Below are positions 22,737 to 30,948 of a stretch of DNA of 64,000 nucleotides, piece by piece. Every line of letters begins with the position of its first letter. The stretch's first letter is position 1. The stretch lies in the NCBI RefSeq assembly GCF_002278925.1, contig NZ_NCJH01000012.1, positions 1 to 64,000 on the forward strand. The letters are read 5' to 3'. The position numbers and the translations under genes were made by a program. The DNA is from Polaromonas sp. 39-63-25. GTDB taxonomy: Bacteria; Pseudomonadota; Gammaproteobacteria; Burkholderiales; Burkholderiaceae_C. The notes beneath the pieces were generated by a model. That model worked only from the letters and a program-made list of their open reading frames with translations. It had not been told where the DNA came from and ran no database searches.

Positions 22737-23906
22737 ATGGCATCACTTCACATCTCGAAACCCGGCCGTGCAGTCAGCATGGAAGGGATCGTCGTCGATT
22801 TCACGTCGTCGATTCTGGAAGAGGTGGCTTCCACCTACGACCCCAAGCTGCACGAAGCGCCCATCGTGATCGGACACCCAAAACTGGCAGATCCTGCCTA
22901 TGGGTGGGTCGGTAGCCTGAGCTTTGGCGAGGGTGGCTTGGTCGCCGACGAGCGCCAGGTGGATCCCGACTTCAACGAACTGCGCCGCAAGGGGCACTAC
23001 AAGCATCCGTCGGCATCGTTCTACATGCCGGACTCCCCCAACAACCCGACGCCTGGCAAGTGGTATTTGCGCCATGTGGGCTTTCTCGGTGCTACGGCTC
23101 CGGCGCTCAAGGGCTTGAACGCCCAGGCCGTGAGCTTTGCCGAATCCGAGCAGGGCGTCGTCACGTTTGGCGAGCTGCCTGGTTACGCCGGCAGCTACGT
23201 GGCCAGCATGCTTCGCAAGCTGCGCGAATGGTTCATCGACAAGGAAGGCCTGGAGACGGCCGACCGCATCTTGCCCGACTGGGAAGTCGAGGGCCTGCGC
23301 GAGATCAGCCAGCGCGCGTCTGATTCCCCAACGCAGGCCACCCCGCAAATCACCAGCTTTGCAGACCCTTCCAACCCGCTTTTCAACCACAAGGAACCGC
23401 CGTCAATGGACAAAACCCCTGAACAACTGAAGAAAGAGCTGACCGAGGCCCAGGGCACGATCAGCAGCCTGCAGGAGGCCGACCGCAAACGCGCGGCCGA
23501 CGGCCGCCACGCGGCGCACGTCAGCTTCGCCGACACCCTGATCGCCGAGGCCCGCTGGCCGTCCGGTGCCAAGGATGTCCTGGTCGCCACGCTTGACCAC
23601 CTGCAGACGCCATCGGGCGAGGCAGGCGTCGTCAGCTTTGGCGAAGGTGACAAGGCCAGCCCGCTGGCCGTCGCACTCCAGGAGCAACTCAAGGCCCTGT
23701 CGCCGATGGTGGAGCTGGGCGAAGTGGCCACCAAGGCCAAGGGCGCTGGCGCAGCTACAGGCGGCGTCGTGAGCTTCGCAGAGCAGCCCGGCTATGCCGG
23801 CATACAGGTCGATCCCGTGCGGGCTGACCTGGACAAGCGCATCAAGGCGCACATGGCCGAGCACAAGGTGGACTACGCCACCGCCGCCAGCCAGTTGACC
23901 AATTAA
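22737..23906 (+). CDS. Prohead protease with scaffold (Mu gpI/Z-like)
   Basis: A 389-residue protein. The N-terminal half has GHPKLADPAYGWVGSLSFGE, HPSASFYMPDSP and LRHVGFLGATAPALKGLN, matching the Mu gpI protease (Ser around HPSASF). The C-terminal half is a coiled, Glu/Ala-rich scaffold (TPEQLKKELTEAQGTISSLQ). An in-frame ATG at 23406, after GGAACCG, could produce a separate scaffold as Z does inside I in Mu. The protease matures the capsid. Confidence 0.85.
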   Translation: MASLHISKPGRAVSMEGIVVDFTSSILEEVASTYDPKLHEAPIVIGHPKLADPAYGWVGSLSFGEGGLVADERQVDPDFNELRRKGHYKHPSASFYMPDSPNNPTPGKWYLRHVGFLGATAPALKGLNAQAVSFAESEQGVVTFGELPGYAGSYVASMLRKLREWFIDKEGLETADRILPDWEVEGLREISQRASDSPTQATPQITSFADPSNPLFNHKEPPSMDKTPEQLKKELTEAQGTISSLQEADRKRAADGRHAAHVSFADTLIAEARWPSGAKDVLVATLDHLQTPSGEAGVVSFGEGDKASPLAVALQEQLKALSPMVELGEVATKAKGAGAATGGVVSFAEQPGYAGIQVDPVRADLDKRIKAHMAEHKVDYATAASQLTN

Positions 23907-23932
23907 CCCAAACCGCAAGGAGTATTTTCTAA

Positions 23933-24856
23933 ATGGGACGTCTTTCCAACATCCGCATGGTCGATCCGGTATTGACCAACCTCGCACTCGGCTACAGCAA
24001 TGCCGAATACGTCGGCCAGCACCTCATGCCCTTTGTGCCGGTTGACAAGGAGGCCAACAAGCTGCCGAAGTTCGGCAAGGAAGCCTTCAAGATCTACAGC
24101 ACCGAGCGCGCCCTGCGTGCGAAGAGCAACCGGATCAATCCCGAAGGCATCACGCTGGTGGACCTGAACACCGACGAGCACGACCTGGAATACCCAATCG
24201 ACTACCGGGAAGATGCCGAAGCCGCGTTTCCCCTGCAGGCGCACGCTACCAATGTCAGCACCGGCGGCATCGCCCTGCGCCGCGAGAAGATGATCGCTGA
24301 CCTGGCACAGAACCCGGCCAACTACGCGGCCAGCAACAAGATTGCGTTGTCGGGCACCAGCCAGTTCACCCATGCTTCCTCGGACCCGGTGAACGTGATT
24401 GAGGACGGCAAGGAGGCGGTGCGCGCCAAGATCGGCAAGCGTCCCAACACCATGATCATCGGCGCGTCGGCTCTCAAGCCGCTGAAATTCCACCCTGCGC
24501 TGCTCGACAAGATCAAGTACACGCAGATGGGCGCGATCCGCCTGGCGCAGCTGCGCGAGCTGTTCGAGATCGAGAACATCTACGTCGGCGAGGCGGTCTA
24601 TTCGTCCGACGCGGATGTGTTCGGCGACATCTGGAGCGACAGCATCGTGCTGGCCTACGTGCCCACCCATCAGAGCAGCGTCGAGCGCAACCTGATGGAG
24701 CCGAGCTACGGCTACACGCCGCGCCGCAAGGGCAATCCGCTGGTGGACGTGCGCACCGAAGACGGAAAGATCGAAGTGGTTCGCGCCACGGACAACTTCC
24801 GCCCGTACATGGTGGCGGCCGAAGCCGGCTACCTGATCACCGACACCAACCTCTGA
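23933..24856 (+). CDS. Major capsid protein
   Basis: A 307-residue capsid subunit of the Mu/BcepMu type: N-terminal SNIRMVDPVLTNLALGYSNA, then VPVDKEANKLPKFGKEAF, DYREDAEAAFPLQ, and PNTMIIGASALKPLKFHPAL, typical of the HK97-fold capsid family in these phages. Placed directly after protease/scaffold, with AAGGAG before the ATG. It builds the icosahedral shell. Confidence 0.9.
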   Translation: MGRLSNIRMVDPVLTNLALGYSNAEYVGQHLMPFVPVDKEANKLPKFGKEAFKIYSTERALRAKSNRINPEGITLVDLNTDEHDLEYPIDYREDAEAAFPLQAHATNVSTGGIALRREKMIADLAQNPANYAASNKIALSGTSQFTHASSDPVNVIEDGKEAVRAKIGKRPNTMIIGASALKPLKFHPALLDKIKYTQMGAIRLAQLRELFEIENIYVGEAVYSSDADVFGDIWSDSIVLAYVPTHQSSVERNLMEPSYGYTPRRKGNPLVDVRTEDGKIEVVRATDNFRPYMVAAEAGYLITDTNL

Positions 24857-24871
24857 TAAGGATCGCCCGCC

Positions 24872-25021
24872 ATGAAATACACCGCCAACACTCCCATCCT
24901 GCACGACGGCGAACGCTACGAAGAAGGCGACCCCATCGAGCTGACCGACAAGGACGCCAAGCGCCTGGGCGCGAAGGTCACGCCGGCCAAGCCCGCCAAG
25001 GAAGAAAAGAAACCCACCTGA
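24872..25021 (+). CDS. Small capsid-region protein
   Basis: A 49-residue charged protein (MKYTANTPILHDGERYEEGD then PIELTDKDAKRLGAKV) with AAGGA before the ATG. Short proteins with this 'hydrophilic strand then Lys-rich tail' design commonly lie between capsid and decoration genes in Mu-like phages. Role unknown, perhaps head assembly. Confidence 0.75.
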   Translation: MKYTANTPILHDGERYEEGDPIELTDKDAKRLGAKVTPAKPAKEEKKPT

Positions 25022-25034
25022 CCAGGACTGACGC

Positions 25035-25367
25035 ATGAAAACTGAACAACCGATCCTTACCACCAGCATTCCCGCGACGGCCGCGCTGACGGCACGCCGC
25101 TTTGTCACCACGGTCGGCGCTGTGCCGGCGGCCGGCGCGAAGGTGCTGGGCGTCGCAAACGCCGGCTACGACGCCGGCGAACAGGCCGGCGTCGGCGTAC
25201 TGGGCATCTTCCTGGTGGAAGCAGGCGCAGCTGTAGCCGCCGATGCCAACGTCGAGACCGACGTTTCCGGCCGGGCGATCACGCTTGCGGCCGGCGTGGA
25301 TTGCGGCCGCGCAATGGACGCTGCATCTGCGGCTGGCCAGTTCATCCGCGTCGTTCGCGGCATCTGA
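25035..25367 (+). CDS. Capsid decoration-like protein (DUF2190)
   Basis: A 110-residue Ala/Val/Gly-rich beta protein. ALTARRFVTTVGAVPAAGAK, GVLGIFLVEAGAAVAADANV and ITLAAGVDCGRAMDAAS match the DUF2190 capsid-cement family. It probably stabilises the shell. No Cys-based cross-link is evident. Confidence 0.8.
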   Translation: MKTEQPILTTSIPATAALTARRFVTTVGAVPAAGAKVLGVANAGYDAGEQAGVGVLGIFLVEAGAAVAADANVETDVSGRAITLAAGVDCGRAMDAASAAGQFIRVVRGI

Positions 25368-25377
25368 CCAGGTTGAT

Positions 25378-25830
25378 ATGCCCTACGTCACCCCCGAGGA
25401 ATTGATTGACCGGCTCGGCACGCGCGAGGCAACGGCCATCAGTGACCGCCAGAAAACCGGTGCGCCGGACCTGGTGGTGCTGGCCGACGCCCTGGCGCTG
25501 GCCGAGGACGAGGTCAATTCCTACGTAGGGCGACGCTACGCCTTGCCGCTGATTACCAGCGGTGGTCAGCCGGCAGCAATACCGCCTACCGTCAAGCGCC
25601 TGGTGATTGATATCGCCCGGTACCGCAACACCGGCACCGAGGTGATGGAGACCGAGCCCATCCGCAACCGCTTCAAGGATGCGGTGAAGCTCCTGGAGCA
25701 GATCTCGCGCGGCGAGATCAACCTGGGCGACCTGGCGCTGGTCGGCGTTGGTGGCCCTACGCCTGTGGGCGGCAGCGTTGCTGTTCGCACCGGCGCGAAG
25801 ACCTACCCCGACCTAAGCGGTGTGCTGTGA
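25378..25830 (+). CDS. DUF1320 protein (Mu gp36-like)
   Basis: A 150-residue protein: MPYVTPEELIDRLGTREA, ALALAEDEVNSYVGRRYALP and VKRLVIDIARYRNTGTEVME are the family signature. gp36 homologues are head-tail connector or adaptor components. The GTG of the next gene overlaps the stop by four bases. Confidence 0.88.
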   Translation: MPYVTPEELIDRLGTREATAISDRQKTGAPDLVVLADALALAEDEVNSYVGRRYALPLITSGGQPAAIPPTVKRLVIDIARYRNTGTEVMETEPIRNRFKDAVKLLEQISRGEINLGDLALVGVGGPTPVGGSVAVRTGAKTYPDLSGVL

Positions 25831-26408
25831 GCCCGGTTACTCAGATCGAACTGGCCATCGTGGAGCAACTGCGGGCCGTGCAGCGCCCCTACACGGGCCT
25901 CTGCGTGGAAAGCTATGCGGCCCAACTGGACGACGAACTGTTCGCCTGGGTGCGCACTGTGCCGGCCGTGTGGGTGACCTTTGGCCAGGCCCAGGACGTC
26001 AAACGCACCGGGGCGCGCAGCTTCCTGGTGAGCGGCACGTTTGAGGTACTAAGCGCCCAGCGCGCCCTGGACGAAAACGACCGGCGGCTCAAGCCTGGCA
26101 CAGCCGGCGACAGCGTCGGCGTCTACCAGATCGTTGAAGACAACAAGCTGGCCCTGGTCAATCAGACCTTGGGACTGGAGATCCAGCCGCTCACGCCTGG
26201 AGCGATTCGCCCGGTGATGAAAAGCATGGTGAACCGCGACGCCATCGCCGTGTACTCCCAGGAGTTCCGGACGCAATGGATGGAAATCTATCCGGATCCC
26301 GAGATGACGCCTGGCGGCACCTTAGTCACCGTGGGCCTGAACTACCTGCTCAAGCCAGGTGATGAAACCGTCGATTCGTCCGACACCCTGACGACAAGAA
26401 CAACCTGA
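25827..26408 (+). CDS. DUF1834 protein (Mu gp37-like)
   Basis: A 193-residue protein starting with GTG; MSPVTQIELAIVEQLRAVQR, FAWVRTVPAVWVTFGQAQDV and the ARSFLVSGTFEVLSAQ strand pattern fit the gp37/DUF1834 family, proposed tail terminator or neck components. Located between gp36- and gp38-like genes as in Mu. Confidence 0.85.
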   Translation: MSPVTQIELAIVEQLRAVQRPYTGLCVESYAAQLDDELFAWVRTVPAVWVTFGQAQDVKRTGARSFLVSGTFEVLSAQRALDENDRRLKPGTAGDSVGVYQIVEDNKLALVNQTLGLEIQPLTPGAIRPVMKSMVNRDAIAVYSQEFRTQWMEIYPDPEMTPGGTLVTVGLNYLLKPGDETVDSSDTLTTRTT

Positions 26409-26419
26409 AGGAACTGCAA

Positions 26420-26614
26420 ATGCTAGTGAAAGCTGCCCCTGGACTGAACGTGCCGCGCGAGGACAACCCGCGCAAGTACATCACCGACGCCGAGCCTGTC
26501 GAGATCGACATGACCGGCTATTACATCCGGCGCATGTCGGCCGGCGAGCTGGTGGAGGTTGCCGCCGAGCCGGTGGTCCCTACACCCACCGAGGTGAGTT
26601 CGCGCAAGAAATAG
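26420..26614 (+). CDS. DUF2635 protein (Mu gp38-like)
   Basis: A 64-residue protein; MLVKAAPGLNVPREDNPRKY and YYIRRMSAGELVEV are the complete DUF2635 signature. Small Mu-type protein encoded just before the sheath; function unknown. A 98-bp gap without a gene separates it from the sheath gene. Confidence 0.88.
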   Translation: MLVKAAPGLNVPREDNPRKYITDAEPVEIDMTGYYIRRMSAGELVEVAAEPVVPTPTEVSSRKK

Positions 26615-26712
26615 CGCCCGCCTACAACCAGGCAGACACCTCGTTTCAGCAAACGTTTTACAGACCACCCGGATATCACACCAGCCACTGGCTTCACTGA
26701 GGACACCCCGAC

Positions 26713-28134
26713 ATGGCAAGCCCCAACATCAGCTTTGACAGCATACCGAGCAGCATCCGCAAGCCCGGCAAGTACTTCGAGTTCAACGCCCGGCTCGCAG
26801 TGCGCACGCTGCCCAGCAACCTGCAGCGCGTCCTGATCGCCGCGCAGATCACGACGACCACCATCGGCCTGGCCAACAACATCCTGCAGATCTTTGACGG
26901 CGAAACGGCCGCCGGGCTGTTCGGACGCGGCAGCCAGGCGCATCGCATGGTCAAGGCCACGATCAAGGCGAATCCATACACGCAGCTGTTTGTGCTGCCA
27001 ATGGCCGACAGCGGCACCGGGGTGGCCGCTACGGCAACTGTGACCTTTACCGGGCCAGCTGCCGGTGCAGGAAGCGTGACGGTGAATGTTGAGGGCGTGG
27101 AGATCGTGACGCCTGTCGCCGCAGCCGACACGGCGACCATCATTGCCGCGGCGGCGGCTGCAGGTGTCAACGCCAAGATCGACCTGGGCGTCACGGCCGC
27201 GGCTGCCCTGGGCGTGGTGACTTTCACCTCCCGGAACAAAGGCACCGTGGCCAATGCGGTGAAGCTGTCAACTCGTGCAGATGCCACGGGCGTTACGGCC
27301 GTGGCTACCGCCTTCACTGGCGGCCTGAACGATCCTGACCTGGCAGTGCCCCTGGCGGCGGCCCAGCAGGGCGGCCACGAGATCCTGGTAGTGCCCTACA
27401 ACGCCACCGCCCCGCTGACGTTGCTGCGCACCCACCTGCAGTTCGTGAGCGGCCCGATGGAGCAGCGACGCGCAATTGGCGTATGGGCCAGCACCGGCAC
27501 CTTGTCGGCTGCCACGACCTTGGCCGCCACGCTCAACTCCGAGCGCATGACCTGCGGCCTGGTGCCCGATTCCGGCACGCCTGGCGAGGAAGTGGCTGCA
27601 GCGTATGCAGCTGTGATCTCCTTCGAGGAAGATCCCGCGCGGCCGCTGAACACCCTGGAGCTGGTAGGCGTGCAGCCACCGCCGATTGCCAGCCGGCTCA
27701 CGCGCACCGAGCAGGAAAGCTGCCTCAACAACGGCGTCACGCCAATGGAGGTCGGCCCGGGCGAGCGCGTGCAGATCGTGCGCGCAATCACCACGTACAC
27801 GGTCAACCCGGGCGGTGTGGCTGATATCAGCTGGCTCGACCTGACCACGATTCGCACGATGGACTACATCGCCAAGGCATGCCGCCAGCGCATCGAGCTG
27901 CGCTTCCCCCGCGACAAGCTGAGCTCCCGCACCCCGGCACGTGTGCGCAGCGAACTGCTGGACGTGCTGCTCAAGGCCGAGGAACTGGAGATCGTGGAAG
28001 AAGTCACGGCCAACCTGGCCGGCTTGATCGTGGAGCGCGATTCCCAGGATCCGAACCGCCTCAATGCCCGGATCCCGACCGATGTGGTCAATGGTCTGCA
28101 CGTATTCGCCGGCCGCCTTGACCTGCTGCTGTGA
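26713..28134 (+). CDS. Contractile tail sheath protein (Mu gpL-like)
   Basis: A 473-residue sheath subunit. N-terminal ISFDSIPSSIRKPGKYFEFN is typical of gpL; an Ala/Thr-rich inserted domain (about residues 95-200) precedes the conserved core RAIGVWASTGTL, ITTYTVNPGGVADISWLDL and a C-terminal LDVLLKAEELEIVEEV. It surrounds the tail tube and contracts to drive injection. Confidence 0.92.
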   Translation: MASPNISFDSIPSSIRKPGKYFEFNARLAVRTLPSNLQRVLIAAQITTTTIGLANNILQIFDGETAAGLFGRGSQAHRMVKATIKANPYTQLFVLPMADSGTGVAATATVTFTGPAAGAGSVTVNVEGVEIVTPVAAADTATIIAAAAAAGVNAKIDLGVTAAAALGVVTFTSRNKGTVANAVKLSTRADATGVTAVATAFTGGLNDPDLAVPLAAAQQGGHEILVVPYNATAPLTLLRTHLQFVSGPMEQRRAIGVWASTGTLSAATTLAATLNSERMTCGLVPDSGTPGEEVAAAYAAVISFEEDPARPLNTLELVGVQPPPIASRLTRTEQESCLNNGVTPMEVGPGERVQIVRAITTYTVNPGGVADISWLDLTTIRTMDYIAKACRQRIELRFPRDKLSSRTPARVRSELLDVLLKAEELEIVEEVTANLAGLIVERDSQDPNRLNARIPTDVVNGLHVFAGRLDLLL

Positions 28135-28164
28135 TTTAAACCCCCTTTGAAGAAAGACTGAAAC

Positions 28165-28539
28165 ATGGCACTGACTGAATACGTGGGCTTGGCCACGCTG
28201 GACGTGGACAGCCGCGAAGTGGAGATCGCCAGCTACAGCGTCACCGACATGACCGGCCGCAAGCCGGTCAAGACGATGAACCGCACGGGGCGCATCAAGG
28301 GTTTTACCCGTGGCCTCGGGCAGTTCGAGATCAAGGCCACGGCCGTGATCCCGAAAGGCGGCACGCCAATCAACTGGGCAGAAATTGAGGGTGCAAAGCT
28401 CACCATCGAACCGCTGGGTGGCGGCAAGCGCATCAGCTACCTGGACTGCTTCACTATCCAGGTAGGTGAGCAGTACGACACCGAGAACGAGGCCAAGATC
28501 GACGTGAGCCTCATTGCCATCCGCAAGGTTGAGGAATGA
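28165..28539 (+). CDS. Tail tube protein (Mu gpM-like)
   Basis: A 124-residue beta-rich protein: RKPVKTMNRTGRIKGFTRGL, FEIKATAVIPKGGTPINWAE, KRISYLDCFTIQVGEQYDTE. This matches the gpM tail tube family. It polymerises inside the sheath. It overlaps the assembly chaperone gene by four bases. Confidence 0.88.
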   Translation: MALTEYVGLATLDVDSREVEIASYSVTDMTGRKPVKTMNRTGRIKGFTRGLGQFEIKATAVIPKGGTPINWAEIEGAKLTIEPLGGGKRISYLDCFTIQVGEQYDTENEAKIDVSLIAIRKVEE

Positions 28540-28883
28540 GCTTGACCGAGAAAGGCACCCTGCTTACCGGTGCCGTGGTGGGCGGCGTGGCGCACAAGAC
28601 GTTTGAGCTGCGGCTGCCTACCGTGCGCGACAACATCGATGCTGTGGACGAAGTAGGCGGGCACAACGGCGTCGCACTGGGCGCAGCGATCCTCGCGCGC
28701 CAGCTGGTCAGCCTGGGCACGCTCAAGCCCGAACAGATCGACTTTGACCTGGTGGCTGGGCTCCATCCCGGCGACTACAACCTGCTCGACGCGGCGGCCA
28801 AGGAGCTGGAAAAAAAGCGGTTGGCCGTCGCAGTGAGTCCGGCTGGATCCGCATCCGCCTCGCACTCTGCCGCGCCGGCCTGA
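28536..28883 (+). CDS. Tail assembly chaperone, unshifted product (Mu gp41-like)
   Basis: A 115-residue protein: KTFELRLPTVRDNIDAVDEV and a helix-rich middle (LARQLVSLGTLKPEQIDFDL) fit the gp41 family. It ends with a low-complexity tail (AVSPAGSASASHSAAPA) after the slippery site. Tail chaperones coat the tape measure and are usually made with a longer frameshifted form, which is visible here. Confidence 0.85.
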   Translation: MSLTEKGTLLTGAVVGGVAHKTFELRLPTVRDNIDAVDEVGGHNGVALGAAILARQLVSLGTLKPEQIDFDLVAGLHPGDYNLLDAAAKELEKKRLAVAVSPAGSASASHSAAPA

Positions 28884-29026
28884 ATTGGGACGAAACCGCC
28901 CGGATTGACCTGGTCGATGTGCGGTCGATCCTCCAGGCTGCCGGCGGAAAGCCCACTGCGGCCACACCCACCACGTTTGTCAGTTTGCGCAAGAAAAAGC
29001 CCCGGCAGAAGAAACCCAGTAAATGA
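28536..29026 (+). CDS. Tail assembly chaperone, -1 frameshift product
   Basis: At 28811-28817 the heptamer A-AAA-AAG lies in the correct frame (codon 92 is GAA). A -1 slip opens a frame that continues with GWIRIRLALCRAGLNWDET to a TGA at 29024-29026, which overlaps the tape-measure ATG as ATGA. The fusion would be about 163 residues, ending in a basic tail (RKKKPRQKKPSK). This is the gpG/gpGT-like strategy known for tailed phages. Confidence 0.8.
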
Positions 29027-30948
29027 CACAAGATCTGCGCATCGCCCTGACCACCAGCCTGAATGATCAGCTGGTTGGGCCATTGCGCCGAGCGCTGGAC
29101 GAGATTGAGAAGAATCTCAAGAAGGTCGAGCAGGAGTTGACGGGCGTAGCGCAGAAGAGCGACCAGGCAGGGCGGGCGCTGGCGGGCCTGCAGGGCCCTG
29201 ACCGCGCTGCCAAGCAGGTGGCTGATCTGGCGCGCAACACGCAGAACGCCGTCAGCATGGCCGACCGCCTTAAAGCCGCCTGGGCCGGTGCCGGCAACAT
29301 GATGCGCGGCGTCACGACCGGCATTGCGTCCTACCAGGCTGCGAAGTACGTGGTGGCCGCACCGATGCAGCAAGCCCGTAGCTACGACAGGCAGCTGGCC
29401 GATGCGGCAAATACCGCTTTTTCCAGCCGCGACGTTGCCGGCCGGCGCGCCGGCATGGCGGATCTGGATGCGACGGTGACGAACTCGCTTCGAGCTGGTG
29501 GCGGTAGCCGCGACCAGGCGCTGGCCGCCCTGAATGAAATGCTGGCCAGCGGTTCGGTGTCGGCCGACCAGGCTAAGGGCCTGCTACCGACCGTGGCAAA
29601 GTACGCCACTGCCGGCAACGCCAGCATGACCGAGATCTCCACCATCGTGGTTCGGGCGCTTCAAAGCGGCTTCAAAGAGGCAGACATCCCCAAGATGCTG
29701 GACATGGCGCTCGACGCTGGCCAGCGCGGCGGCTTCGAGCTGAAGGACATGGCCAAGTGGCTGCCCAAGCTGCTGGCGGCCGGGAGCATGTCCGGCCTCG
29801 GCGGCATGGACGGCTACGCCCGTATTCTCGCGTCGGCGCAAGGCACTGTAACCACCACTGGAACCAAGGATCAGGCCGGCAATGCGCTATTGAACTTGCT
29901 GCTCAAGATCAACAGCAGCGACACCGCCAACGATGCGAAAAAGATGGGCATCGACCTGGCCGGCAGCTTGTCGGATGCGCGCGGCAAAGGCGTCAACTCC
30001 CTGGACGCGTTTGTGAACCTGGTGGACCAGATAGCCGGGCGTGATAGCCGCATGGTTGACTTGCGAAAGAAGGCGGTCGGGGCCGGCACCAACGAAGAGC
30101 GCAAAGCTACGTACAACGCCCAGGCCGACATTTTGCAGGGCTCCGCCATTGGCAAAATCGTGCAGGACAGAGAAGCGCTATTGGCGGTAGTTGCCGAGCT
30201 GAACAAGCGTGACTACATCCAGGGAATCTCCAAGGGTGTGTTGGGCGGCAATGGCCAGCTCGGCAACACCAACTTCGGCCTCATATCCAGCACGGCCGAC
30301 TTCAAGGTAGGGCAACAGGAAAACGAAAAGCTGTTCGCGCAGACGCGGGCGCTGGACAGCGCCAACGGCGCGCTGGGCAAGCTGGCCGAAGTGGCCACTG
30401 CCTTCTATCGCGAGTATCCCGCCTTTACCAGCGTGGTGGAAGCCGCCAAGCTGTCCATCATGGCCTTGGCGGCGGCTTCTGCGGCCGCCAGCGTGGCCCA
30501 GTTGGTCGCGGGCGGCGGCAGCATGCTGGGCCTGCTCAAGGGCGCTGGCGCCGGCATTGCCGGGGTGGGTGGCGCAGCGATGACCGCCTTGGGCGCTGCC
30601 GGCACCGGATCCGCTGCCGCTCTCGCTGCAGGCGCGGCCGGCGTCGGCATTGCGGGCGCGGCCGGCTACGGCGCGGGCACTCTGATCAGCAAGGGGATCG
30701 AAGGCACCAGCGTGCATGACGAGATCGGCAAGCTGGCCGCTGCAGTGATGGCCACGTTGGGCAGCAAGGATGCCCAGGAGGCGCTTGATCGCATGGCCGA
30801 GTTTGATGGCAAGCGTAGCGCCGAGGCTGCTGCCACGATGCAGCGACTTGAGGCCGTGGCGCAGCGGCCGATCCGCGTGGTGCTGGACGGCCGGGAAATC
30901 TCTGCGCAGGTGAACTCGTACAACGAACTCTTCATCAGGAGGAACTGA
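29023..30948 (+). CDS. Tail tape measure protein
   Basis: A 641-residue protein; N-terminal coiled coil (LRRALDEIEKNLKKVEQELT), a TP901-type core (GGSRDQALAALNEMLASGSV), and a C-terminal Ala/Gly-rich hydrophobic region (about residues 480-560). It sets tail length and may help DNA cross the membrane. At 641 residues it predicts a rather short tail. Confidence 0.92.
   Translation: MTQDLRIALTTSLNDQLVGPLRRALDEIEKNLKKVEQELTGVAQKSDQAGRALAGLQGPDRAAKQVADLARNTQNAVSMADRLKAAWAGAGNMMRGVTTGIASYQAAKYVVAAPMQQARSYDRQLADAANTAFSSRDVAGRRAGMADLDATVTNSLRAGGGSRDQALAALNEMLASGSVSADQAKGLLPTVAKYATAGNASMTEISTIVVRALQSGFKEADIPKMLDMALDAGQRGGFELKDMAKWLPKLLAAGSMSGLGGMDGYARILASAQGTVTTTGTKDQAGNALLNLLLKINSSDTANDAKKMGIDLAGSLSDARGKGVNSLDAFVNLVDQIAGRDSRMVDLRKKAVGAGTNEERKATYNAQADILQGSAIGKIVQDREALLAVVAELNKRDYIQGISKGVLGGNGQLGNTNFGLISSTADFKVGQQENEKLFAQTRALDSANGALGKLAEVATAFYREYPAFTSVVEAAKLSIMALAAASAAASVAQLVAGGGSMLGLLKGAGAGIAGVGGAAMTALGAAGTGSAAALAAGAAGVGIAGAAGYGAGTLISKGIEGTSVHDEIGKLAAAVMATLGSKDAQEALDRMAEFDGKRSAEAAATMQRLEAVAQRPIRVVLDGREISAQVNSYNELFIRRN

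Noticed and set aside
23903-25111. 402-codon minus-strand frame opposite the capsid gene
   Set aside because: Antisense shadow of capsid and decoration genes.
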